From positions 124,001 through 188,000 of the forward strand of contig NZ_JAZHFS010000003.1 of assembly GCF_036541405.1 (NCBI RefSeq): a stretch of DNA of 64,000 nucleotides, given 5' to 3'. The stretch comes from Clostridium_AD frigoriphilum (lineage in GTDB: Bacteria > Bacillota > Clostridia > Clostridiales > Clostridiaceae). The stretch's first letter is position 1. Each line of letters opens with the position of its first letter. The position numbers and the translations under genes were made by a program. Of the stretch, positions 45,537 through 54,246 are shown in pieces. The notes beneath the pieces were generated by a model. It ran no database searches and was not told where the DNA came from. It worked only from the letters and a program-made list of their open reading frames with translations.

Positions 45537-46931
45537 ATTAAAATATTGCATTATTCTCTTGGATTACCTCCACTACGGACTGGAGGATTAACTAAATATT
45601 CTGTAGATCTTATGTTAGAACAAGTTGCAGGTGGTAATAACGTTACAATATTATATCCTGGTCATTTCACGATTGATAAAAAATTACGAATTGATGAGAA
45701 TAAGTCATTTAAGGGTGTTAAAGTATATGAAATACTAAACCCAATTGATATTCCACTACTTAGCGGAATACCAAGTCCAGAGACATATTTTAAAGATAGA
45801 GATATAAGTGTATATATAGATTTCTTGAAAAAATTAAAAGTAAAAGTTTTACATATCCATACACTGATGGGTTTAGATAAAGAGCTTGTAGCAGCTGCAA
45901 AGAAATTAAATATAAAAACCATATTTACTTCTCATGATTATTTTGGTATATGCCCTAAAGTCAATCTTATTGATTTGCAAGGGGAAATATGCGAGGAATA
46001 TAATAATGGAGAGAACTGCATAACATGTAATAGAAATGGATACAGTAATTCCTTGGTATTTTTTATGCAGTCAAGAACTTATAGATATTTAAAAAATAGT
46101 AGTATTATAAAAAAGCTAAGAGCTTATAAGCAGAAATTAATTATTAAAAAAAATCATGAATTAACTGAAACTGAACTTGCAAATGAAGAAAAAAACAATA
46201 AAAATAATCCTTCGGCTACTGGATATGTTAGATTTAGGAAAAATTCTATTGATATACTTAATAATATCGATTTTATTCATTATAATAGCAGTGTGGCAAA
46301 GAATACATATGAGAGATATATAAACAATGTAAATAGTACAGTTCTTAATATTTCTCATTCAAATATAAAGGATAATAGAATGAAAAAACATAGTAATAGC
46401 AAAGAACCATTAAAAATAACATATATCGGGTCGATAGAGAAGTATAAAGGGTTATATTTTCTATTAGATGTGCTTAGACAACTACTTAAAGATAATATTA
46501 GCAAATGGAATTTGAATGTTTATGGAAAGAATGTAAATATAAATATAGATGAGTTTATGGGGAAAGTAAAGATAAAGGGTACCTATGTTTATTCTGACCT
46601 TGAGGAATTATTTAAGAATACAGATGTATTGATAGTTCCAAGCATCTGGTATGAGACATTTGGATATATAGCACTTGAGGCATTTTCTTATGCCGTACCT
46701 GTAATTTTAACTGATCTTGTAGGGTTTAAAGATATGGTAAAATCCGGAACTACTGGCATAGTAATAAAAGCCGACGAGGATGAATTATATAAAAATTTAG
46801 GAGCTATAATAGAGGATAGAGAAAAACTATCGTATATTAATAATAATATACTAAATCTAGCAAGTATTTATACAATGGAAAAACATGCATCGGATATAAT
46901 GGAATTGTACTCAGGTCTGATTAAAGAATAG
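45537..46931 (+). CDS. Family 4 glycosyltransferase, apparent ATT start
   Basis: A GT4 enzyme with an N-terminal domain starting KILHYSLGLPPLRTGGLTKY and a C-terminal donor domain with YIGSIEKYKGLYFLLDVL and VPSIWYETFGYIALEAF (EX7E region). Relatives begin M-K-I-L-H-Y. Here the codon in that place is ATT 45537, with AAGGAGG ending 9 nt before it. The only standard start nearby, TTG 45546, is 18 nt from the ribosome site and cuts off KI. I therefore place the start at ATT, about 464 residues, with TTG as the fallback. A truncated copy of the gene lies at 54.2 kb. Confidence 0.85.
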   Translation: MKILHYSLGLPPLRTGGLTKYSVDLMLEQVAGGNNVTILYPGHFTIDKKLRIDENKSFKGVKVYEILNPIDIPLLSGIPSPETYFKDRDISVYIDFLKKLKVKVLHIHTLMGLDKELVAAAKKLNIKTIFTSHDYFGICPKVNLIDLQGEICEEYNNGENCITCNRNGYSNSLVFFMQSRTYRYLKNSSIIKKLRAYKQKLIIKKNHELTETELANEEKNNKNNPSATGYVRFRKNSIDILNNIDFIHYNSSVAKNTYERYINNVNSTVLNISHSNIKDNRMKKHSNSKEPLKITYIGSIEKYKGLYFLLDVLRQLLKDNISKWNLNVYGKNVNINIDEFMGKVKIKGTYVYSDLEELFKNTDVLIVPSIWYETFGYIALEAFSYAVPVILTDLVGFKDMVKSGTTGIVIKADEDELYKNLGAIIEDREKLSYINNNILNLASIYTMEKHASDIMELYSGLIKE

Positions 46932-46940
46932 GAGAAATAA

Positions 46941-48155
46941 ATGGAAATATTAATGGCATTATTGTATTGCTTTCATCAGATGTTTGCCAATTTACCTTTT
47001 GTTAGTAAAACATTAACCGGTAATTTAGATCTGTTTTATGCATTGGGGATGCTCGGCATTGTCTTTGTTATATTTAAAAAAAAGAGAGATATTTCACTCT
47101 TAATAATATGTGCTTTACCGATTGTGATTTATGGGATCATTCAAGGAATGGTAATACAAAATGTAGAAATGCAAAAACTTTTGGTTAATATTTCTAAAAT
47201 TACTATATGCATTTCTTTAATGATTTTGGTATCGAGAAAAATTCATGACTTTAAGATTAAAAAGTTTATTGATTATATTTGTAGAATCTACTTAATACTT
47301 ACACCTATAGCGATTGTTCTAAAACAAAATGATTATTTATGGAGGCTTCATGATACTATAAATAAATATAATCTTGTAAGACTAAATTTATTTTACATAG
47401 AACCTAGTGAGCTAGGTTTTCACTTATCTATAATAATCCTTATATTAATGTATTTAATTATTAAAGAAAAAACTCATAAGGTGCAAGCTAAATATATAGT
47501 CTATATGATAGATTGTTTAGGCCTATTAGCATTATCTGGAGCTTACGGATCATCAGTAATGTTATTTTCCACCATAATATTCATATCATTTATTATAATT
47601 ATAACAAAACTGAATTTTAAAAACATTTTAGTTGGATATGGATTAATAATGGTCTTTACCATAATAACAATATTGTTCGTAGTAACGAAATCGTCAATGT
47701 ATATGAGAACAGTGGATACGTTAAATGGAAAAGATTCTTCCAACAGTTACAGAGTAAATGTCACTCAGGAATTCACATCTACAGCAATAACTAAGACAGA
47801 AGGCATCGGAGTAGGTTTTGGAAATCTTAATACCGACAATACTAGGAAAATCTTTAAATCTACTGGAATGACAGCAGTAGTAGCAGCATCATATCCGTAT
47901 TTTATTGCAGAGGGTGGTTTATTTGGGATAATATATTTAGTTTTATTACTCACACTACTCGCGATTAACGTAGGTATCAAAAAAAATATGTTACTCGCAA
48001 ACCTTCTGTTATTTAGTTTCTTATATCAGATTTACGGTGGTTATTTTACAAACCCATTAAATTGGATTATATATGGATTAATACTAAGCAGGTGGACACC
48101 TGATAAGATAGAATTAGAAGATAATTTAGGCATAAGGAAAGAGATAATCTCATAG
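46941..48155 (+). CDS. wzy: Polysaccharide polymerase (Wzy/O-antigen polymerase-like)
   Basis: 404 residues with about ten to twelve membrane segments and a larger outer loop near 230-300 (SSMYMRTVDTLNGKD onward), the layout of Wzy polymerases. It contains the block EPSELGFHLSI near 155. It would join flipped repeat units. It is assigned by topology and context, as sequence conservation in this family is low. It is the last plus-strand gene of the main operon; a terminator overlaps its end. Confidence 0.85.
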   Translation: MEILMALLYCFHQMFANLPFVSKTLTGNLDLFYALGMLGIVFVIFKKKRDISLLIICALPIVIYGIIQGMVIQNVEMQKLLVNISKITICISLMILVSRKIHDFKIKKFIDYICRIYLILTPIAIVLKQNDYLWRLHDTINKYNLVRLNLFYIEPSELGFHLSIIILILMYLIIKEKTHKVQAKYIVYMIDCLGLLALSGAYGSSVMLFSTIIFISFIIIITKLNFKNILVGYGLIMVFTIITILFVVTKSSMYMRTVDTLNGKDSSNSYRVNVTQEFTSTAITKTEGIGVGFGNLNTDNTRKIFKSTGMTAVVAASYPYFIAEGGLFGIIYLVLLLTLLAINVGIKKNMLLANLLLFSFLYQIYGGYFTNPLNWIIYGLILSRWTPDKIELEDNLGIRKEIIS

Positions 48156-48172
48156 ATTATCTCTTTTCCTTT
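48138..48172 (+). terminator. Terminator overlapping the end of wzy
   Basis: 12-bp arms AAAGAGATAATC (48138-48149) and GATTATCTCTTT (48155-48166) with a T-rich tail; the stop codon lies in the loop. Confidence 0.8.
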
Positions 48173-48263
48173 GTATTTCTCCTGTGTGACTTGCAATATG
48201 AGCTTGAAACGTGAAATTGCATTAAGGAATTCTAATCTTTTGAAAATATAAAATTCTCTATCC

Positions 48264-48309
48264 TCTGGGTAGCTCTCTGGGGGGCGTAACAATTATCAAT
48301 TGTTACGTG
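48264..48309. repeat. 46-bp nested insert, unit 1
   Basis: It starts CTCTGGGTAGCTCTCTGGGG and ends in the palindrome GTAACAATT-ATC-AATTGTTAC. The second unit at about 48350-48397 begins CTCTGGGTAGTTCTATGGGG and ends in the related palindrome ATAACAATT-ATT-AATTGTTAT. These are two copies of one tiny palindromic repeat. Confidence 0.75.
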
Positions 48310-48349
48310 CTCACACTCGACGTCCTGTCTCGGCTTCGCTAGACTGGAC

Positions 48350-48397
48350 CTCTGGGTAGTTCTATGGGGCACATAACAATTATTAATTGTTATGCAT
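48350..48397. repeat. Nested insert, unit 2 (about 47 bp)
   Basis: It is diverged from unit 1 by a few substitutions, including compensatory changes in the palindrome (GTAAC/GTTAC versus ATAAC/GTTAT), so the hairpin is kept. The exact borders are uncertain by 2-3 bp. Confidence 0.7.
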
Positions 48398-48553
48398 CCT
48401 GGCAGTCTTACGAGAAGTTTATATTAGCAAAAAAAGAATTCTAAATGCAATTTCAATTGTTTCTGTGCTTCTTATTGCAAGTCACTTCCGGAGAAATTCC
48501 AATTATTCTGTATTTACGACTAAGATAGAAGCAACAGGAATGGTGGTACCCTT

Positions 48554-49888
48554 TTATTTTCCAATTGTCATTTTAGCATACTCATGAAGTCCAATTTTGT
48601 AACCTTTTATTGTATTGTTATCTATCGTGTTGTGCTGATCTGTATTAGAAGTTGAATATATACCACTCTTGGATATTATTCCATTATTTGAGCTAATCTT
48701 ATTATCCTTAATTGTTATATGTTGAGGCTGAGCTTTTCCATTTGAGTCCAGCAATATTCCATTACCTTTCTCAGGAGCTTTATTATCATTTTCGCCATTT
48801 GTATTATTTATAATATTATTAGATACAGTGTTATTAGAGCTTCCAGCAGTTATATCAATACCATTCTTTTGTGCTGATAACACTTTGTTTCCAGTAGCAG
48901 TTGTATTTGATGTTTCATACAAACATATTGCTCCTAGATTGCCAACACCTTTGATAGATTCTTCTACTGTATTGTTTTTAACAATGTTATTTTTAGTTTG
49001 CCATACTTCTATTTGATTAAATCTATTATTTTTAGAAACATTTCCTATAAGAGAATTTCCACTTGTAACTTTCTTGTCTCCACCATAAATAGTGAGGCCT
49101 TCCTGACCATTACCGATGCATGTATTACCACTTGCTACAGAGTTTGTTGTACCTTTTCCAGTTGTTGAATTAAAACCGAATATCACTCCTTGTCCGCCGC
49201 TATTTTTTAACACATTGTTTGTCACGGAGATTTTGTTTCCATTTAAGCAGTAAATATGGCCACTTATTTGTTCCTTTTGATAACCACCAAAAACTTTGTC
49301 ATTATCAAAATTATTCTTATCGATTGTAATATTAGAACTATCGTTATCTATTTTAACCCCATATTTACGAATATCATTGAAATAAGAATTTGTAATATTA
49401 CAGTTGCTACTTGCAGATATATTTAATGCAACATAATCAATTTTGTTTGTAAATTTACATTCAGTTACATTTAGTCCTTTTTTCAAATCAACGTTTATTG
49501 CGGTAGAGCAATTTTGAAACTCTATACCTTGAAAACTGTTGTCATTTCCTGCAAGAAATAAAGTATTTTTGCCAGTACCAATGAATACTGCTTTATTTTT
49601 TGAAAGTAATCTTATTCCATCTGGAAGTTTTACACTACCGTGAAGACTATATTTACCTTCTGGTAACTTTAGTGTACTTCCACTTGGGTATGAATTTATC
49701 ATTTTCTGAAATGCGGCTGTTGTGTCCGTAGCTCCAGTTATGTCTAATGAGTATTTTTTTATATCATTCTTATTGATGTTATGAAGTGAAAGATCTTTCG
49801 TTTTGTTAATTACTACAAATGTCCCTATGAGAAATGCAAAGGAGACTATTATAATAATTATGACTGTTTTATTTTTTAAAAATTTCAT
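48554..49888 (-). CDS. Secreted or membrane-anchored right-handed beta-helix protein 1
   Basis: 444 residues. An uncleaved-looking hydrophobic anchor lies at about 7-25. The start of the fold, DTTAAFQKMINSYPSGSTLK and LPEGKYSL, resembles the pectate-lyase-3 type N-cap, followed by many parallel beta-helix turns rich in Asn (ITNSYF, NNSGGQG, GNGQEG, NQIEVWQ). Such folds are found in polysaccharide lyases, C5-epimerases and phage-type depolymerases, so action on the exopolysaccharide is inferred. ATG 49888 has AAAGGGTGG upstream. It differs from its two paralogs in having an anchor rather than a signal peptide. It lies beyond a terminator. Confidence 0.82.
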   Translation of the reverse strand: MKFLKNKTVIIIIIVSFAFLIGTFVVINKTKDLSLHNINKNDIKKYSLDITGATDTTAAFQKMINSYPSGSTLKLPEGKYSLHGSVKLPDGIRLLSKNKAVFIGTGKNTLFLAGNDNSFQGIEFQNCSTAINVDLKKGLNVTECKFTNKIDYVALNISASSNCNITNSYFNDIRKYGVKIDNDSSNITIDKNNFDNDKVFGGYQKEQISGHIYCLNGNKISVTNNVLKNSGGQGVIFGFNSTTGKGTTNSVASGNTCIGNGQEGLTIYGGDKKVTSGNSLIGNVSKNNRFNQIEVWQTKNNIVKNNTVEESIKGVGNLGAICLYETSNTTATGNKVLSAQKNGIDITAGSSNNTVSNNIINNTNGENDNKAPEKGNGILLDSNGKAQPQHITIKDNKISSNNGIISKSGIYSTSNTDQHNTIDNNTIKGYKIGLHEYAKMTIGK

Positions 49889-50017
49889 ATATCCACCCTT
49901 TATTTTCATATTAGTAAATTTTCTATAATATTAAAATTACTTTAGTAGGAGCATAGTTTAGTATGCCCAGCCGCCCAGGAGTAATTCAATCCAATATTCC
50001 GGAGTGAATTATAAATA

Positions 50018-50066
50018 AAAACAAAGGATAAAGTCTACAAATATTATAGCTTTTATCCTTTGTTTA
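50018..50066 (-). terminator. Terminator after beta-helix gene 2
   Basis: Minus-strand hairpin with arms 50050-50063 and 50021-50033, followed by a U-rich run. It separates beta-helix genes 2 and 1. Confidence 0.8.
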
Positions 50067-50087
50067 GTAGATCCTAAGGAGAGGTTG

Positions 50088-51434
50088 TTACATTCCACAA
50101 GTCATTTTAGCATAAGAATGAAATCCAGATTTGTAACCTATTATAGAGTTACTATCTATTTTGTTGTACTTATTACTATTAGAAGTTGAATAGATACCAC
50201 TCTTAGGAATAATGCCTATACTCGAACTAATTTTATTATTTCTAATTGTTGTATATTGTGGCTGTGATATTCCAGCTGAGTCAAGTAATATTGCATTACC
50301 TTTTTGGGGAGCAGTAATATTATTGTTTAAGTTTGTATTTGCTATACTATTGTTTGTTATAGTGCTATATAAACTTCCAGCAGTTATATCTATACCATTA
50401 TTTTGAGCAGATAGTACTGTATTTTCAGTAACAGTTGTCCCAGTCGTAGTAAACAGACATATTGCGCCTAGATTACCACGCCCAGCTATTGATTCTTCAA
50501 CTGTATTGCCACTTATAGTGTTATTATCAGATTGCCATACTTCTATTTGATTATATCTGTTATTTTTAGAGGTATTGCCTATAATAGAATTTCCACTTGA
50601 GAGTTTCTTAACGCCTCCATAAATTGTGATACCTTCTTGACCATTTCCGGTACAAGTATTATTACGTGCTATGCAGTTAGTTGTACCCTTACCTAAGGTT
50701 GAACTGTAACCGAATATTATGCCTTGACCACCGCTATTTTTCAAAATATTGTTTGTCACATTGATTTTGCTTCCACTTAAGCAGTAAACATGTCCACTTA
50801 TTTGTGAATCGGTATATCCACCAAAAACCTTAGGGTTATCAAAATAATTTTTATCTATAGTAATATTAGAACTATTGTTATCTATTTTAATCCCATATTT
50901 GTTTATATTATAGAAATAAGAATTAGTAATAGTGCAATCACTACTCCCATAAATATCAATTGCTGCATAAGTAATATTATTTGTGAATCTGCAGTTTGTT
51001 ATATTAATTCCTTTTACATATAACACCCTTAAAGCGATAGAGCAATTTTGAAACTCTATACCCTTAAAAGTGTTATCATTACCTGTAGTGAATAAAGTGT
51101 TTTTACCAGTGCCCGCTATTACAACGTCACTACCTGCAATTAAACTCATCCCATCTTTCAAATTAACAATGTCAGATATCTTATATATACCCTTTGGTAA
51201 ATTAATAGTGCTACCTTTTGGATACGAATCTATCATTTTTTGAAATGAAGCAGAGGTATCTGATATTCCCGTTTTATCCAAATTATATTTTTGAGCATCT
51301 ATTGTTGCAAGAACATTAGTTGAATTAGCCGTCACAGTGTCAGCTTTTGTAGTAGTTAAAAAGGAAGTACCATTTAATAAAGCAGTTAATATTATGGTAA
51401 CAGCTATACTTTTTCTTATGTTATTATTTAAGAT
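50088..51434 (-). CDS. Secreted right-handed beta-helix protein 2, apparent ATC start
   Basis: Paralog of the two neighbours, with the same N-cap (DTSASFQKMIDSYPKGSTIN) and helix turns. Standard start codons give only GTG 51335, which lies after the signal peptide. Reading upstream in frame gives IRKSIAVTIILTALL and an export signal. The position aligned with ATG of the paralog at 52841 (same GAGGAGTGA site, same 15-nt distance) is ATC at 51434-51432, and the paralog's second Met codon is ATA here. Either ATC initiates, or the gene has lost its start and with it export. 448 residues if ATC is used. It probably shares the transcript of gene 3, 45 bp upstream. Confidence 0.8.
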   Translation of the reverse strand: MLNNNIRKSIAVTIILTALLNGTSFLTTTKADTVTANSTNVLATIDAQKYNLDKTGISDTSASFQKMIDSYPKGSTINLPKGIYKISDIVNLKDGMSLIAGSDVVIAGTGKNTLFTTGNDNTFKGIEFQNCSIALRVLYVKGINITNCRFTNNITYAAIDIYGSSDCTITNSYFYNINKYGIKIDNNSSNITIDKNYFDNPKVFGGYTDSQISGHVYCLSGSKINVTNNILKNSGGQGIIFGYSSTLGKGTTNCIARNNTCTGNGQEGITIYGGVKKLSSGNSIIGNTSKNNRYNQIEVWQSDNNTISGNTVEESIAGRGNLGAICLFTTTGTTVTENTVLSAQNNGIDITAGSLYSTITNNSIANTNLNNNITAPQKGNAILLDSAGISQPQYTTIRNNKISSSIGIIPKSGIYSTSNSNKYNKIDSNSIIGYKSGFHSYAKMTCGM

Positions 51435-51479
51435 ATTAATTCACTCCTCTTATGTCGGTGGGGAGGTTATAATGTCAAT

Positions 51480-52841
51480 CTATTTTTCACAAGTTGCTAG
51501 GGCATACCAGTGAACTCCATATTGATAACCTGTTATTATGTTGCTATTTATTTTGTTATGATGATTAGTATTGGAAGTTGAGTAAACACCACTTTTAGCA
51601 ATAATTCCATTACTTGAGCTAATTGTATTATTAGCGATTGTTATATATTGAGGATCAGCTACTCCATTCCAATCAAGTAATATTCCGTTACCTTTCTCAG
51701 GAGTTTTAGCAAAATTTTGCCTATTTGTATCAGCTATAAAATTGTTTGATATGTTGCAATTTAAGCTACCCGCAATTATTGCTATTCCATTACTTTGAGA
51801 CGATAATATGTTGTTATCCGTAACAGTTGTTCCGGTGGTACCAAAAAGGCAAATAGATCCTAAACTTCCACGACCAAATATGGATTCTTCTACTGTATTG
51901 CCTTGAACAGTATTATTATCAGATTGCCATACTTCAATTTGATTAAATCTGTTATTTATAGATGTATTACTAACAATAGAGTTTCCATTAGAAACCTTCT
52001 TGCTTCCGCCATATGTAGTAACGCCTTCTTGACCATTACCTATGCAACGATTATTAAATGCGACGGAACTTGTTGTACCTTTTCCTGTTGTTGAATTATA
52101 ACCAAATATAATACCTTGCCCACCGCTATTTTTTATAATATTGTTTGTCACGAAAATTCTAGTTCCATTTAGACAATAAACATGCCCACTTATCTGTTCT
52201 ACGCTATAGCCATCAAAAACTAAAGGGTTATCAAAATTATTGTTATCGATTTTAATATCAGAACTATCGCTATCAATTAAAATTCCGTATTTGTGGATGT
52301 TGTAGAAATATGAATCTTTAACTGTTGAATTGTGACTTCCGTAGAAATTAATTGCAACATAATTAATGTTATTTGTAAATCTGCAGTTTGTAATATTAAA
52401 TCCAGTTTTCTGAAAAACACTTAAAGCAGTTGCACAATTTTGGAATTCTATACCCTCGAAACTATTAGAATTACCTGTGGAGAATAAAGTGTTATAACCA
52501 GTCCCCTTAATTATAACATCATTAGAGGCGATAATATGTAAATTATCCTTTAACTTAACAATGTTCGACAATTTATACGTGCCTGCTGGTAATTGTATTG
52601 TACTTCCACTTGGTAATGAATCTATCATTTGTTGAAACTGGATTGAGGTATCGGTTACGCCTGTTATATCCAATTTATAAGTTGTAACATCTATTATAGT
52701 AGGATTACTTGTTGACTCAGATATACCAGCAGAAGTTGTAACACCTATGGCATTTGTAGTATTTAGAAATGGACTAGTGGTTGATAAGGAAATTAACATT
52801 ATTAATATTGTAATACTTTTTTTCATATTGTTTTTAAACAT
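51480..52841 (-). CDS. Secreted right-handed beta-helix protein 3, riboswitch-controlled
   Basis: 453 residues: a signal peptide (MFKNNMKKSITILIMLISLS, then a polar region with a possible cleavage near residue 32), a pectate-lyase-3-like cap (DTSIQFQQMIDSLPSGST and LPAGTYKL), then Asn-rich beta-helix turns to the end. No catalytic site can be named with confidence. AGAGGAGTG precedes ATG 52841. It is the promoter-proximal gene of the minus-strand set, and the c-di-GMP-I aptamer lies 23 bp before the start codon. Secretion and beta-helix fold suggest binding or cutting of extracellular polysaccharide. Confidence 0.87.
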   Translation of the reverse strand: MFKNNMKKSITILIMLISLSTTSPFLNTTNAIGVTTSAGISESTSNPTIIDVTTYKLDITGVTDTSIQFQQMIDSLPSGSTIQLPAGTYKLSNIVKLKDNLHIIASNDVIIKGTGYNTLFSTGNSNSFEGIEFQNCATALSVFQKTGFNITNCRFTNNINYVAINFYGSHNSTVKDSYFYNIHKYGILIDSDSSDIKIDNNNFDNPLVFDGYSVEQISGHVYCLNGTRIFVTNNIIKNSGGQGIIFGYNSTTGKGTTSSVAFNNRCIGNGQEGVTTYGGSKKVSNGNSIVSNTSINNRFNQIEVWQSDNNTVQGNTVEESIFGRGSLGSICLFGTTGTTVTDNNILSSQSNGIAIIAGSLNCNISNNFIADTNRQNFAKTPEKGNGILLDWNGVADPQYITIANNTISSSNGIIAKSGVYSTSNTNHHNKINSNIITGYQYGVHWYALATCEK

Positions 52842-52863
52842 AATAAATCACTCCTCTTAATTT

Positions 52864-52936
52864 GGTGGCTAGGCTACCATACTCTCATAAGGCCCTATAG
52901 CTTTGCGTCCTTACTTTTCAATAAGTTTGCTATTTT
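52864..52936 (-). promoter_or_regulatory. c-di-GMP-I (GEMM-I) riboswitch
   Basis: The minus strand reads ATAGCAAACTTATTGAAAAG, TAAGGACGCAAAGCTATAGG, GCCTTA and, after a short variable helix, GGTAGCCTAGCCACC. This is the GEMM-I pattern: GCAAAC, a GAAA tetraloop, the invariant GGACGCAAAGC, GGCCU-type text and GUAGCC at the 3-prime side. The ribosome site AGAGGAG begins about 10 nt after the aptamer and no terminator lies between, so control of translation initiation is the likely mode. Direction (on or off) is not evident. Confidence 0.93.
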
Positions 52937-53125
52937 CTGTAAAAAGTTTTATCTTAAGGTATTAAAAATGAATTTTATATTGTATAAAATATTATTGGTA
53001 AAAATTCATTTAAAATAATATATTAACTTATCGTTAATAATCTTTTATTCTTTAGAATTTCCTCAATTAATTATTAAAGTAAGGTATAATTTATATAAGA
53101 ATAAGCTTTAAGAGGAGAATTAAAT

Positions 53126-53959
53126 ATGAAGATACTAATTACGGGAGCTAATGGGCAACTTGGTCGAGAATTAGCTAATCAATATAAAGAGAAAAAGACG
53201 ATTGATTTAATACTTACGAGAAGGTCAGATCTAGATATATCGAATATTAATGAAGTATATAGTTTCGTAAATAAAAATAAACCAGATGTTATTATAAATT
53301 GTGCTGCACTTACAGCTGTGGACAAGTGTGAGACGGAAATAGATATGGCATATAAGATAAATGCAATAGGACCTAAAAACTTAGCAATAGCTGCAAATGA
53401 AATTGGCGCAGAAATTGTCCAAGTTTCAACAGACTATGTTTTTGGTGGCAATATAGATAAGCCACTAACGGAATTTGACAAAATAGGTCCTTTGACTATT
53501 TATGGAAAAACTAAGCTCGAGGGAGAAATATTAGTTAAAAATCATAATCCTAAACACTACATAGTTAGAACAGCATGGCTTTATGGAGATGGAAACAACT
53601 TTGTAAAGACTATGATAAATTTAAGTAAAACTAATACCACATTAAAAGTGGTTAATGACCAAAAAGGAACACCTACAAGTACAGTTGATTTAGCTAGAAC
53701 TATAATTAAACTTGTAGAGCAAAAAAATTATGGACTATTTCATTGCACCTGCAAAGGTGAATGTACATGGTATGAGTTCACTAAAGAAATTTTTAGAATT
53801 AAGAGTATAATGACGACGGTTTTACCGTGTACAAGTGATGAATTCCCACGTCCGGCAAAAAGGCCAGAGTACTCAGTGCTTAGAAATTATATGTTAGAAC
53901 TTACAACAGGAGATATAACTAGAACTTGGCAAGAAGCAATTCATGAATATTTAAAATAA
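53126..53959 (+). CDS. rmlD: dTDP-4-dehydrorhamnose reductase
   Basis: Last step of dTDP-rhamnose synthesis, reducing the 4-keto group. 277 residues with ITGANGQLGRELA at the N-terminus, INCAALTAVDKCE near 57, STDYVFGG near 100 and YGKTKLEGE near 127 (Tyr-x3-Lys). GAGGAG precedes ATG 53126. It is divergent from the riboswitch-controlled beta-helix unit and about 17 kb from rmlABC, and is needed to complete the pathway. Confidence 0.95.
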   Translation: MKILITGANGQLGRELANQYKEKKTIDLILTRRSDLDISNINEVYSFVNKNKPDVIINCAALTAVDKCETEIDMAYKINAIGPKNLAIAANEIGAEIVQVSTDYVFGGNIDKPLTEFDKIGPLTIYGKTKLEGEILVKNHNPKHYIVRTAWLYGDGNNFVKTMINLSKTNTTLKVVNDQKGTPTSTVDLARTIIKLVEQKNYGLFHCTCKGECTWYEFTKEIFRIKSIMTTVLPCTSDEFPRPAKRPEYSVLRNYMLELTTGDITRTWQEAIHEYLK

Positions 53960-54012
53960 GTTAATCATGATTCCTTTGAGGATAAATAGTTTCTAAACTT
54001 ATGAATAAAAAA

Positions 54013-54050
54013 ATAGAATATGCTAATGTAAAGCATATTCTATCTTTTTT
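54013..54050 (+). terminator. Terminator after rmlD
   Basis: 12-bp arms 54013-54024 and 54032-54043 followed by CTTTTTT. It lies inside a 70-codon frame (54001-54213) that I therefore do not accept as a gene. Confidence 0.88.
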
Positions 54051-54246
54051 GTTAAGGTATAAGAATTTATATAAATGGAAAAAGGTAGATTTTGTTAGTT
54101 TTTTTAGTATTACGACATCCATAGCAATTAATGTTATAATTAAAGGAGAATCAGAAGGAATACGTAGGGAATGTGGCGAATTATTACATAATTGTCATAA
54201 GAACGCAAAATGATGATCTGCTTTTTTATTAATATAGGAGGTGAGT

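Larger units (their letters stand above)
48175..48497. repeat. Palindromic intergenic element, copy C, with two nested insertions
   Basis: Ends ATTTCTCC (48175) and GGAGAAAT (to 48497), and the core TCGACGTCCTGTCTC, match copy B. At 323 bp it is 94 bp longer than B because of two related inserts: one at 48264-48309 after CTCTATC, the other at about 48350-48397 in the loop of the GACTG/CAGTC hairpin. The host sequence on both sides of each insert continues as in copies A and B. The element separates wzy from the convergent beta-helix gene. Confidence 0.82.

Noticed and set aside
48387..48587. 66-codon frame in repeat copy C
   Set aside because: It is formed by repeat DNA and runs into the beta-helix gene in antisense.
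54001..54213. 70-codon frame after rmlD
   Set aside because: Its first 50 bases are the rmlD terminator hairpin and T-run, and there is no ribosome site.
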